This document shows positions 50,701 to 60,000 of a stretch of DNA of 64,000 bases, one piece after another. Position numbers and translations under genes: made by a program. The first letter of the stretch is position 1; the number at the start of each line of letters is the position of its first letter. This DNA is from Axinella damicornis (taxonomy: Eukaryota; Porifera; Demospongiae; Axinellida; Axinellidae): positions 248,001 through 312,000 of the forward strand of contig OZ007512.1 in NCBI GenBank assembly GCA_963931865.1, given 5' to 3'. The notes under the pieces were generated by a model. That model worked only from the letters and a program-made list of their open reading frames with translations, did no database searches and had not been told where the DNA came from.

Positions 50701-53700
50701 GTGTTGATCAGTATTATCATAACTAAGTTACTTTGACTGACTGACTGACTACACAATAAACTGCTGCTTTAGAGGTAAGTCTTGACTCACAGTTGATAGC
50801 TAGATCAACTTGAAGACCTGCCTCTATATAGACAGTGTACATTCATGTAGTCTACGTACGTTTAATTTTCCTAGGGCGGTGTTGCCCCCCCCCCCCCCCC
50901 CCCCCCCAGTACCGCCACTGACAGTTATAGCACAAGGGCTATAATTCAGGGGTAAGTAGGATTAGGGAGAGTTGCACTCCATATCAAGACATGTATACCA
51001 TGACTCATTCTGAGTGTCCAAAATGTCCCCTGGTATTAGCCTCGTTCCCAGGCCGTTGTTAGCAGCCGCATACGTGACCTTTGAACCGCCAAGACCAAAA
51101 CGAGGCTACCCTGGGGACTACCTGCTCAAGTTATGAGGTCCACTACTACGTACTAGTACTAGCTACTACTAGTGGAATGTGTGACATTGTGGGGCGAGCG
51201 TGAGTGAGTGCATGTGTGAAATTAGCTACGTGGAACAGTTGTAGCTACGTACAAGACTGTCATCAGAATGTGACATGAGAACAGCTCAGGTCACAGAATA
51301 TCACACCAAAAGTACACTGTCGCATATGCACAACACAGAGTGAGGCTAGCTGAAGTAGTCTAGCTGCGATATGGATATGGCAGGTATTAAACACAAAACC
51401 TATAGCTCAGTATGCATGCTGCGCACTGGTCCAGCACACCATGTGCTCTGCAGGACACGTACACGTAGCTACAGCTCTGAAGTCAATGAATAGGTAGGTC
51501 CACCAGCGGTGTTCGTCTTTGCTGTCGCCACTGGGGAGGTACAGAGGTAGGTAGGTCACGATCAATCTGTATCTTTGTTGTCGCCATAGTCTCGGTGCCA
51601 GACTCTCGCGCATGGCGGAGATTTACGGTACGACGTCCGGAAATGAATGCATGTACGTTATATTGCACGCGCCGGATTTACGGTATGGGAGACAGATCGA
51701 CATACATAATTATACGTTGTACAGCGCCATATAGCGCCGCACGCGAGACTACGACTAGTGTGGGGCTCGCTCACGCTCACCCAGTTAACAGTTTTTCCTG
51801 GTGTTCTGACTTTTACCAATTATTGCATTCCACATTGTAACAGAATATGGCCCAGAGACACCAGACTCTTTTCCCCCTCTGCGCTTCTGGCCACACCCCC
51901 AAACAGGAAAAAGCATCTGGCCTGCGAGACTACACTTAAGTATTGTGAGCGCAAGTGGGTGGTTTCTGGCCTATACCTGACACTGTTCAGATAATGAAAT
52001 AGTAATTTCAAGTGTGGGTGTTTGGAAAAATTTATGGACGCATTACCATAATGTCCCAATAGTCTGCCCACCATCAAAACTAACCCCACTCCCTTTTCGA
52101 GACATGTCAGTGAATGTTGCTCAAAAGTATGCCCCACCCTATTGCATACCTCAAGAGGTGGAATAGGTCTTGAATTTGAAGAAGTACAGTGAATGAGGTT
52201 AGAGTAACAAAGCACTCAGTCCTGTACCAGTGTGTAACATGCACACATCATGTGCTCTACACGTTTCTATCTTTTGTGTGCAATAACCTAGTACAATATT
52301 ATAGTACTGTAGGCGCTCTAATTATGCGTCCTTTCTAATTCTGTGTCAAAATTCAATATCTCAAACCAGGAGCGCTCCTGCTCAAACCGATAATTTCCAA
52401 TAATGCATCACACGATTATAACGGCAGCATGGCAGCTAGCTTGAAGCACATACCGTTGAATGGCGAAGAGGGCTCATCACATCACTGCCTGTGAACGGTG
52501 ATGTAAAAAGACACAGTTGCGATATGGCTGGGACATCAATAGAAATTTGGTCAGCCAAACGGCGACGAACTTCGACGCATGATTAGAAAACACCTCGCAA
52601 GGTACTAAAGTCAGACGAGTGTAGACAAGGCTATTGCATAGCGGTTGTGTTTGTTCCCGGTTGTCAGACTGTCGCTGCCTTTTCTCCTACATGGGGCGTC
52701 CATATCCTGGGGCACAGAATACATAAGTGAGTTGCTGTCTCGTACCTTTGCATTTCAAAAATAATACTTTTTTTGAGCGATGCATAATTAGAGCGCCTAC
52801 GGTAGTGCACACACTACAGATTTCTGTGATTGGCAAGTCCTGAAAATGGTCTGCATGCTCCACGTCATTCAAGCACTCCTGCTGTGTCTTGTTTGCTGTT
52901 CCTGCAGCTACTCACCCAAAGAGAGTGTTACTGCTGACTACAAAATTTGATCAGGGAGCAGTGTTAGCGCCGTTACATCAGCCTTGTACAGAGTACAACA
53001 TTTTGCATGAGAGTATAATCCCAAAACTATGTATGTAAGCCAACCCCCTTGTTGAATAGCCACAAAAGTTCTTGCCGATGAGCACACTATCAGTATTTGC
53101 TTGCATGACTCACCATATTCTCTGCGAAGACCATATTTCCTGCAGAGGCGGTCTGCTTCACTCATATCACCTGACTGAAGCATGGCTTGGACCAGCTGCT
53201 GGTATGATGCTTGTGGACAGTTCATCAGCCACGTACTGAACATTTCTAGCTTGCAACGTTCCTGATCTCGTGGGTGACTCCTTTCGATGGTATAGAGGTG
53301 GTAATCTTCAATGTCCAATAGTAGTCCCAGGTTATGCCAGCTTTTCACTCTGACCTTAACCAGATCCTTCAGGGTTGGCCTGGGGGCTGCACAAACAAGA
53401 AATGCATAATCATCTATGGATGCAACGATGTTGGATAGTGCTAGCAATAGGAACAGAACATTATGTCATTCACTTGAGGACTCCTGTTTATCAGTACGTC
53501 TACTAGAGGCAAAAACGTTTCTCCGAAAAATTAAAAAGGATTTAGTGATCACATTCGGAGTTAAACTATACTTCAATGAAATAATGCAATCTGATTGGTC
53601 AATTGAAGGGGTTTAAATCACTTATTACCCTTGCAATTTCACTTATACACCTGTAGTTTCTGTAGTTGTAGCATTGTAGACCATGCCTGTATAGGGCGCA

Positions 53701-56700
53701 AGCGTCTTGCACGCTAGCGCTGGAGCCAGACGAGTACATGTAGAGTGGAGCTAGACTTCGTTGTCTACTACGCATAACGTCTCACCTCCGTAAGTGTCAT
53801 GGGGCAGGGCGTATTTGGTGCAATCCCAGACTCTGGTTCCGCTTCGGAATCACAATCCCTAACACGAGGCACGAGTATGTAGAGTTGTCAGGTAGCGGAT
53901 GGTGAGAGCAGCTGCTACAAAACTTGCCCATCTCTGCGCGAAGTCTTTTCTGACTGAACGGTTGCTAACTGTTTTGGTTGCTACTTGCTAATACAGACAG
54001 CGATTTGATTGGCTGCAAGCTGTATAGAATAAATACCTTAAACGATGAAACCCTTGGGGCCTACGGGATTTAGATTCCCTTGGAAAACCTATAAACACCC
54101 TTGCGCTTCGCCCCCGGATGTCTATATAGTTTCCATGGGTCTCTAAAACCTGTAGACCCCTCGGTTTCATCGTTTAACTCCACCTCTCAAAAAAGAATTT
54201 AGCTTCATTCTGTTCCCATTATTCCATGCATTTTTGATGTTGCTGTTGTGATCAATGTTTATTGTCTTCGCAGACGAGGGGGGGGGGGGGGGGGGGGGGG
54301 GGGAATTCACCCTTCATCAGATCAGAGAGCTCGATGGCAGTCGTGTAGGTCATGTTAGGTATATCCAGTGTAACGAGAGAAGCATGACAAAGAATGATGT
54401 CATTCAGCTACGGACTAACGTCTTGGAGAGAGGTCAATTACCATTGAAAACCATCCTTGGTCAATCTTGCAGTATTTAAACCCCATCCAAATACTATGAC
54501 CAATGGAAAGACCTTTGAACCCTAAAGTTAAGGTCCAGGCCAATAACCAAATTGAGAGTCCGAATTCACTCACCATCCACAGGTGGCTGTGCATTGGAGC
54601 AGTATTTCCGCTGTAGTTCCATTGCCAGTCGGACCTCCCCAATGAAAGGGCTCTTAAGGGCTTCGACCAGGGCCTCCCATGTGGGATTATCACTAGTTGT
54701 CAACCAGGTCCTCAGGAGCTCCCTAAGCAGGTCACCATGGTCATTGTACTGGACCATAAAGGAGTCCAAAGTCCCCACGTCCACTCGGAGCTGGAGACTG
54801 AGGTCATACCATTTGGCACGACATGGGAGAGTGTCCTTGAAGACTGTAGGAAGGTCACTAAGGCTCAAACCTGAAACAGTAGATGAGAGGAAACAGTTAC
54901 TGATACAAGCACACACGCTGGTTAACCAAAAGTGAAACTGTGCAATATAAAGAGTAACAGGACTACCGTGGGAAGGTTTTCAAAATGTAATCTATTACCG
55001 GTAATGGTCATTGCATGCTCCTTGCCTTCCTTCTGCTCTTTACATCATCATGCGCTCCTGATACTATAGTATAATGTTTCTAAATTGAGACAGAGAAGAA
55101 TTACTGTATACCGTAACGCTAATAATTTATGAGAGTAATAAATTAAGCCTTTTTTGGGGCACTAATGGAATTTGTAATAATAATATGCAATACTATTGCC
55201 TGAAACAACATTTTCCTGTGAACAGTATTAGAGCTGGAACCATGTTCGCCAGCATATCGGCCAATAGCAACTCTCTGCTCGCTGCTGGAGACAGTATAGC
55301 CTTTTCGTTCACACTGTCCTCTGTTGTGGTCGCTCTGTCGGTACCTGTGATACAGCTGCATAGGCTCCTCTCGCACGTGACTAATTCGCTGATTCCAGAG
55401 TATTGCACTGCGTAGAGAGCTCTTGAGGAGTGCCACAGTGAAGTGCTTTTGACTCCACGGCAACATAAACGTCAGGCACTGTAAGTCACATAGACTCCAC
55501 ATAAGCATATACACACATATCACTATGGTTACCGTACACTTGGAATACTTTGGGTGTGCTCTACTTGGAATTACATACTTTGCACTTGTAGCGCATGCAT
55601 AATAGAAGTGTTGTGGGAGAGCTTTGCCATGAGGGTATGCTTCCTCAGAGACACCAGAGAAGAGGTACTGGGTGAGTTTAGTGTTAATGGTATGATACAT
55701 GTACAAGCACTCACCGGGTCCTGGGTTGGATTCAACATCTCCGGATATCATCAGCAACATTTGATTCACCAAAGCACCATACTCCGTCAGTGCATAGAAT
55801 AGCACCGACCTCAAGATCAGTTGGTAGAGGTAGAGCTTATGAGAGCAGTAGCACCAAACAGCTCTTGCCTGATGGAAACAGAGGTGTAGCATAGTTCACC
55901 TTTGTTACACAGCTATCATTTATGTCACTGCAACTTCTACTGCCACAAGCGCCTTTTGATAGAAGAGGCCTACAAGACTTCATAATGGCTTGGGAGGGGT
56001 ACTCGCCCATAACATGTGCACTGCCAATCAACTACATACTGACATTGGGTACCAATCATATTGGCAGGAACTAACTTTTGAACATTGGGATCAAGTCTCA
56101 AGGGATACTAGTGCATACGTGGTTGACCACGCAGAGATGCCTCGCGGGAAGCTTTGATACAATTTGGCAGTTGCAGAACATAACCACGAGCGATAGCGAG
56201 TCTCTGTGAACGGTGAACGTCAACTTCAATATGCCTTCCTAGTCTCTTGCGATCAGCCGCTCTCGCAGTCTCCCTCCTCGCCTCATCAGTTCTCCCTCGA
56301 TGTCGCTGCACTCTTTGCCTTGTCAATCGTCGTCTCCTGTCAGAAACCGACTCCTACTCATCCATTTTGTACACCAGTGACAAATGACAAAGGTGAGATC
56401 ACATGGTGCGCGTGCGGGTTGCATACGTAATTTATGTGCTGGGCCACAATGCGTTACAGACGAATATATATAGTCGCACTAGCCCAGATTCGACCTCCAC
56501 ACTGCACAATTAGTTGCCTCACTTCCCGCTCAGCAATCATGCCATACCCGGCATATCACTAGTGCTGACCCACCATACCCAAACCCCAAACAAAAAATTA
56601 TGATGTCAAAAGTTACTTCCATACAGAGCAAATCAATACAAGCAGGGTGGCCCATTCTACGAAATGACTAATAGTGTTAAAATTGTAGTGAAAACACAGA

Positions 56701-56881
56701 ATAGCTCACGGTCCTGATCCCAGCAGTGTACAGGATCCGAATGAGTAGGGGGAGCATCTTCCGCAGTGACATTCCACGATACCTTCGGTGGGTTCGTCGA
56801 CGACGTACACGAATACCAGCAGGATTCATACGAGCAGTTGCTGCCAGCCACTCACCAACAGCAGAACTGGCAAGAGGTATC
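44383..56881 (-). CDS. Gene 3: 2A - Death - Death - Roc/COR - Death gene, start exon outside the window
   Basis: Exons are 56710-56881 (Y), 55715-55868 (2A), 54574-54870 (Death 1), 53114-53386 (Death 2), 50354-50419 (linker), 46382-48486 (Roc-COR), 44987-45044 (linker) and 44383-44747 (Death 3 with stop). The 3490 bases give 1162 residues after the split first codon, with every phase fitting. Exon X is expected beyond 64000, after the 57073-63358 minisatellite. Skipping at NPG-P would free a cytosolic receptor-like protein with three Death domains around a Roc-COR GTPase, a plausible oligomerising signalling hub. Roc-COR and Death functions are family knowledge; the role here is inferred. The G4 motif is degenerate. 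Confidence 0.78.
44987..45044 (-). CDS. Gene 3 exon 7: linker
   Basis: Between tctttcattcgatcag and ACAG|gtaacc, 58 bases encode DQGDGAVACDPQVPQPQAT. Phase 0 in and 1 out match the Roc-COR and Death exons. The homologue is the spare linker at 18201-18251. Confidence 0.65.
45103..45260. repeat. Palindromic element in a Gene 3 intron
   Basis: The arm tcaacctctcgaagaagcta, then agaaacaaggagaatgctat is mirrored by atggcattctccttgtttct and tcgagaggttga around a centre near 45180. Mismatches are few. Confidence 0.8.
45460..45973. mobile_element. Diverged copy of the 23333-24089 element
   Basis: Shares ttttgtacactacatccagc, the AILKNSNT coding stretch and the right end gggggcgtattagcggga then tactacggta. 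The left end is eroded. Confidence 0.65.
46382..48486 (-). CDS. Gene 3 exon 6: Roc-COR GTPase with an altered G4 motif
   Basis: The acceptor is tgtgttacacctacag and the donor is GGTTCAAG|gttagc. The 2105 bases encode 701 residues. The P-loop GLPCTGKT is at 48377-48400. Switch II reads DCGGHPE (47909-47929) where Gene B has DTGGQPE. The G4 position reads GTYLD (47660-47674) where Gene B has GTHKD, so the usual Lys that packs on guanine is gone. The COR-like part keeps WLLIHLLLRA, YIHKHYGTLLYY and VICDPNIILHPV. Nucleotide binding may persist, but guanine specificity or hydrolysis may be altered. Confidence 0.85.
49241..49379. repeat. Palindrome with about 63-bp arms
   Basis: gttagactatggccttgagt, then ggtttatgggaaataaccac and gctgtttatttagaccac are mirrored by the right arm with a few mismatches, around a centre of about 14 bases. 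Confidence 0.85.
49580..49971 (+). mobile_element. LINE 3' end with A-rich tail
   Basis: The plus-strand frame from 49592 contains FYNSFFVQSVCLWNSLSSDV and SISTFKTKIKSIYL, the conserved last residues of non-LTR ORF2. It continues through a 3' UTR to ggtcagtttcattaac and an A-rich tail (49937-49970). Only the 3' end is present. Confidence 0.75.
50354..50419 (-). CDS. Gene 3 exon 5: Ser/Pro linker
   Basis: 66 bases between ttatatcatctgcag and TCACAAG|gtgaac, phase 1/1, encode VENPSLSSDPPAPQTSEQLS plus flanking residues. It joins Death 2 (ending REYG) to Roc-COR (starting VAARDRR). It is too short to stand out as an ORF and was found from its splice borders. Confidence 0.6.
50886..50907 (+). 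repeat. Poly-C tract
   Basis: A run of about 22 C in a Gene 3 intron. From 50420 to 51780 there is otherwise only an eroded tagcctcgttcccagg foldback at 51038-51107 and no coding signal. Confidence 0.85.
51790..52005. other. Conserved intron block shared with 25030-25235
   Basis: Same sequence as near 25.1 kb (cttttaccaattattgcatt, aacagaatatggcccagaga, gtgggtggtttctggcctat), in the equivalent intron of the paralogous gene. Confidence 0.65.
52305..52804. mobile_element. Complete MITE with terminal inverted repeats
   Basis: tactgtaggcgctctaatta then tgc at the left is mirrored by gcataattagagcgcctacg then gta at the right. The element is 500 bp with no transposase. A right-end fragment occurs at 3241-3292. 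Confidence 0.8.
53114..53386 (-). CDS. Gene 3 exon 4: second Death domain
   Basis: The acceptor is cttgtttgtgcag and the donor is GAATATG|gtgagtc, phase 1/1. It contains PRPTLKDLVKVRVKSWHNLG, LLLDIEDYHLYTI, LEMFSTWLMNCPQASYQQLV and SGDMSEADRLCRKYG. It is closest to Gene B's exon at 25421-25681. Confidence 0.82.
53845..53970 (-). other. Conserved block upstream of Death 2 (pair of 25940-26062)
   Basis: Strong similarity to the block upstream of the Gene B Death exon, including the minus-strand frame MGKFCSSCSHH then LPDNSTYSCLVLG. Its preservation, when most surrounding intron sequence has diverged, is notable. Confidence 0.45.
54279..54303 (+). repeat. Poly-G tract
   Basis: A run of about 25 G in the intron between Death 1 and Death 2 of Gene 3. 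Length is uncertain, as in any assembled homopolymer. Confidence 0.85.
54574..54870 (-). CDS. Gene 3 exon 3: first Death domain, directly after the 2A
   Basis: The acceptor is catctactgtttcag and the donor is GTGGATG|gtgagtg, phase 1/1. Joined to the 2A exon it reads NPGP-G-L-S-L-S-D-L. It contains RAKWYDLSLQLRVDVGTL, LRELLRTWLTTSDNPTWEAL and VEALKSPFIG, ending in a Gln/Pro tail. There is no counterpart in Gene B. Confidence 0.82.
55715..55868 (-). CDS. Gene 3 exon 2 (of those visible): 2A-like exon
   Basis: The acceptor is ctctgtttccatcag|GCAAG and the donor is GGACCCG|gtgagtgc. The 51 codons read ARAVWCYCSHKLYLYQLIL, then hydrophobic sequence, then LLMISGDVESNPGP. It is nearly identical to the Gene 2 exon. 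Reading through the donor gives a longer chance ORF to 55143. Confidence 0.87.
56100..56700. other. No supported gene (Gene 3 intron between Y and 2A exons)
   Basis: A minus-strand frame at 56108-56326 is Arg-rich (TRQRVQRHRGRTDEARRETA), possibly a transposon-derived fragment, but I cannot place it in a family. Nothing else is recognised. Confidence 0.35.
56710..56881 (-). CDS. Gene 3 exon 1 (of those visible): exon Y
   Basis: The acceptor is ttcctctctctag and the donor is AGGACC|gtgagc. The 57 codons start IPLASSAVGEWLAATARMN, then VRRRRTHRRYRGMSLRKM and LPLLIRILYTAGIRT. Phase 2 at the start requires an upstream exon like X, which is not in the window. An in-frame ATG lies just upstream in this copy only. 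Confidence 0.7.
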
Positions 56882-57072
56882 CTAGAGAGAGGAATGAAGA
56901 GCATAGGCACAATTTCATGACGACATTGAGAATGAAAAAAAACATTCTGTGTGCTGCAACAGTGGAATGACCTAAATGTACCTAGTCCAAGACGCAAAGT
57001 TACAGTCACTAGGTTGATGCTTGAACAAGCGGTTGGAATAGCCTGGGAACAAGGCTACGGCATGCAGTCACG

Positions 57073-60000
57073 GCCCCTTCCTATTGCAGCACAGTGCCCC
57101 CTCCTATTGTGGCACAGTGCCCCCTCCTATTGCGGCACAGTGCCCCCTCCTATTGCAGCACAGTGCCCCCTCCTATTATGGCACAGTGCCCCCACCAATT
57201 GTGACACAGTACCCCCTCCTATTGCGGCACAGTGCACCCTCCTATTGCGGCACAGTGCACCCTCCTAGTGCGGCACAGTGCCCCCTCCTATTGCGGCACA
57301 GTGCCCCCTCCTGTTGCAGCACAGTGCCCCTCCTATTGTGGCACAGTGCCCCTCCTATTGCGGCACAGTGCCCCCTCCTGTTGCAGCACAGTGCCCCCTC
57401 CTATTGCGGCACAGTGCCCCCTCCTATTGCGGCACAGTGCCCCCTCCTGTTGCAGCACAGTGCCCCCTCCTATTGCGGCACAGTGCCCCCTCCTATTGCG
57501 GCACAGCGCCCCCTCCTGTTGCGGCACAGTGCCCCCTCCTATTGCAGCACAGTGCCCCCTCCCATTGTGGCACAGTGCCCCCTCCTATTGCGGCAAAGTG
57601 TCCCCTCCTATTGCGGCACAGTGAACCCTCCCATTGCGGCACAGTGCCCCCTCCTATTGCGGCACAGCACTGCTACCTATTGCAGCACAGTGCACTTTCC
57701 TAGTGCGGCACAGTGTCCCCTCCTATTGCGGCACAGTGCCCCCTTCTATTGCAGCACAGTGCCCCCTCCTATTGCGGCACAGTGCCCCCTTCTATTGTGG
57801 CACTCCTATCGCGGCACAGTGCCCCCTCCTATTGCCGCACAGTGCCCCTTCCTATTGCGGCACAGTGCCCCCTCCTATTGCGGCACAATGCCCCCTCCTA
57901 ATGTGGCACAGTGCCCCCTCCTATTGCGGCACAGTGCCCCTTCCTATTGCGGCACCGTGCCCCCTCCTATTGCGGCACAGTGCCCCCTCCTATTGTGGCA
58001 GAGTGCCCCCTCCTATTGCGGCACAATTCCCCCTCCTATTGTGGCACAGTGCCCCCTCCTATTGCGGCACAGTGCCCTCTCCTATTGCAGCACAGTGCCC
58101 CCTCCTATTGCGGCACAGTGCCCCCTCCTATTGTGGCAGAGTGCCCCCTCCTATTGCGGCACAATGCCCCCTCCTATTGTGGCACAGTGCCCCCTCCTAT
58201 TGTGGCAGAGTGCCCTCTCCTATTGCGGCACAGTGCCCATTCCTTTTGCGGCACAGTGCCCCCTCCTATTGCGTCACAGTGCCCCCTCCTATTGCGGCAC
58301 AGTGCCCCCTCCTATTGCGGCACAGTGCCCCTTCCTTTTGCGGCACAGTGCCCCCTCCTATTGCGTCACAGTGCCCCCTCCTATTGCGGCACAGTGCCCC
58401 CTCCTAGTGTGGCAAAGAGCCCCCTCCCATTGCGGCATAGTGCCTCCTCCAAGTGTCCCCTCCTATTGTGGCACAGTGCCCCCTCCTGTTGCAGCACAGT
58501 GCCCCCTCCTATTGCGGCACAGTGCCCCCTCCTATTGCGGCACAGTACCCCCTCCTGTTGCGGCACAGTGCCTCCTCCTATTGCAGCACAGTGCCCCCTC
58601 CCATTGTGGCACAGTGCCCCCTCCTATTGCGGCAAAATGTCCCCTCCTATTGCGGCACAGTGAACCCTCCCATTGCGGCACAGTGCCCCCTCCTATTGCG
58701 GCACAGCACCGCTTCCTATTGCAGCACAGTGCACTTTCCTAGTGCGGCACAGTGTCCCCTCCTATTGCGGCACAGTGCCCCCTTCTATTGCAGCACAGTG
58801 CCCCCTCCTATTGCGGCACAGTGCACTCTCCTATTGCGGCACAGTGCCCCCTCCTATTGTGGCACTCCTATCGCGGCACAGTGCTCCCTCCTATTGCCGC
58901 ACAGTGCCCCTTCCTATTGCGGCACAGTGCCCCCTCCTATTGCGGCACAATGCCCCCTCCTAATGTGGCACAGTGCCCCCTCCTATTGCGGCACAGTGCC
59001 CCTTCCTATTGCGGCACAGTGCCCCCTCCTATTGCGGCACAGTGCCCCCTCCTATTGTGGCAGAGTGCCCCCTCCTATTGCGGCACAGTGCCCCTTACTT
59101 TTGCGGCACAGTGCCCCCTCCTATTGCGTCACAGTGCCCCCTCCTATTGCGGCACAGTGCCCCCTCCTAGTGTGGCAAAGTGCCCCCTCCCATTGCGGCA
59201 TAGTGCCTCCTCCAAGTGTCCCCTCCTATTGTGGCACAGTGCCCCCTCCTATTGTGGCAGAGTGCCCCCTCCTATTGCAGCACAGTGCCCCCTCCTATTG
59301 CGGCACAGTGCCCCCTCCAATTGTGACACAGTGCCCCCTCCTATTGCGGCACAGTGCGCCCTCCTATTGTGGCACAGTGCACCCTCCTATTGCGGCCCAG
59401 TGCCCCCTCTTATTGCGGCACAGTGCCTCCTCCAAGTGTCCCCTCCTATTGCGGCACAGTGCCCCCTCCTATTGCGGCAGAGTGTCCCCTCCTATTGCGG
59501 CACAGTGCCCCTCCTATTGCGGTACAGTGCCCCCTCCTATTGCCGCGTCACAGTGCCCCTTCCTATTGCGGCACAGTGCCCCCTCCTATTGCGGCACAGT
59601 GCCACCTCCTATTGCGGCACAGTGCACCCTCCTATTGCGGCACAGTGCACCCTCCTATTGCGGCACAGTGCCCCCTTCTATTGCGGCACAGTGGCCCCTC
59701 CTATTGCGGTACAGTGCCCCCTCCTATTGTGGCAGAGTGCCCCCTCCTATTGCGGCACAATGCCCCCTCCTATTGTGGCACAGTGCCCCCTCCTATTGCG
59801 GCACAGTGCCCTCTCCTATTGCAGCACAGTGCCCCCTCCTATTGCGGCACAGTGCCCCCTCCTATTGTGGCAGAGTGCCCCCTCCTATTGCGGCACAATG
59901 CCCCCTCCTATTGTGGCACAGTGCCCCCTCCTATTGTGGCAGAGTGCCCCCTCCTATTGCGGCACAGTGCCCCTTCCTTTTGCGGCACAGTGCCCCCTCC

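Noticed and set aside
55143..55892. 249-codon minus-strand ORF containing the 2A motif
   Set aside because: The portion after NPGP is intron: a consensus donor gtgagtgc follows immediately, and the paralogues diverge completely past this point.
55837..56031. Alternative frame across the 2A exon acceptor (GKSCLVLLLS-stop)
   Set aside because: It terminates at once in two of three paralogues. The 2A frame is the one conserved with matching phases.
56657..56851. Cys-rich frame over exon Y (NCSYESCWYS ... DPVHCWDQD)
   Set aside because: The frame is similar between the 9.1-kb and 56.8-kb copies, but the 38.9-kb copy has a stop in it, an upstream stop is present, and its phase does not join the 2A exon.
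57333..57527. Minus-strand ORFs reading CRNRRGHCAAIGGG-type repeats
   Set aside because: Minus-strand frames stay open only where variant units with cctgttg replace the TAG-forming cctattg. This is a repeat artefact.
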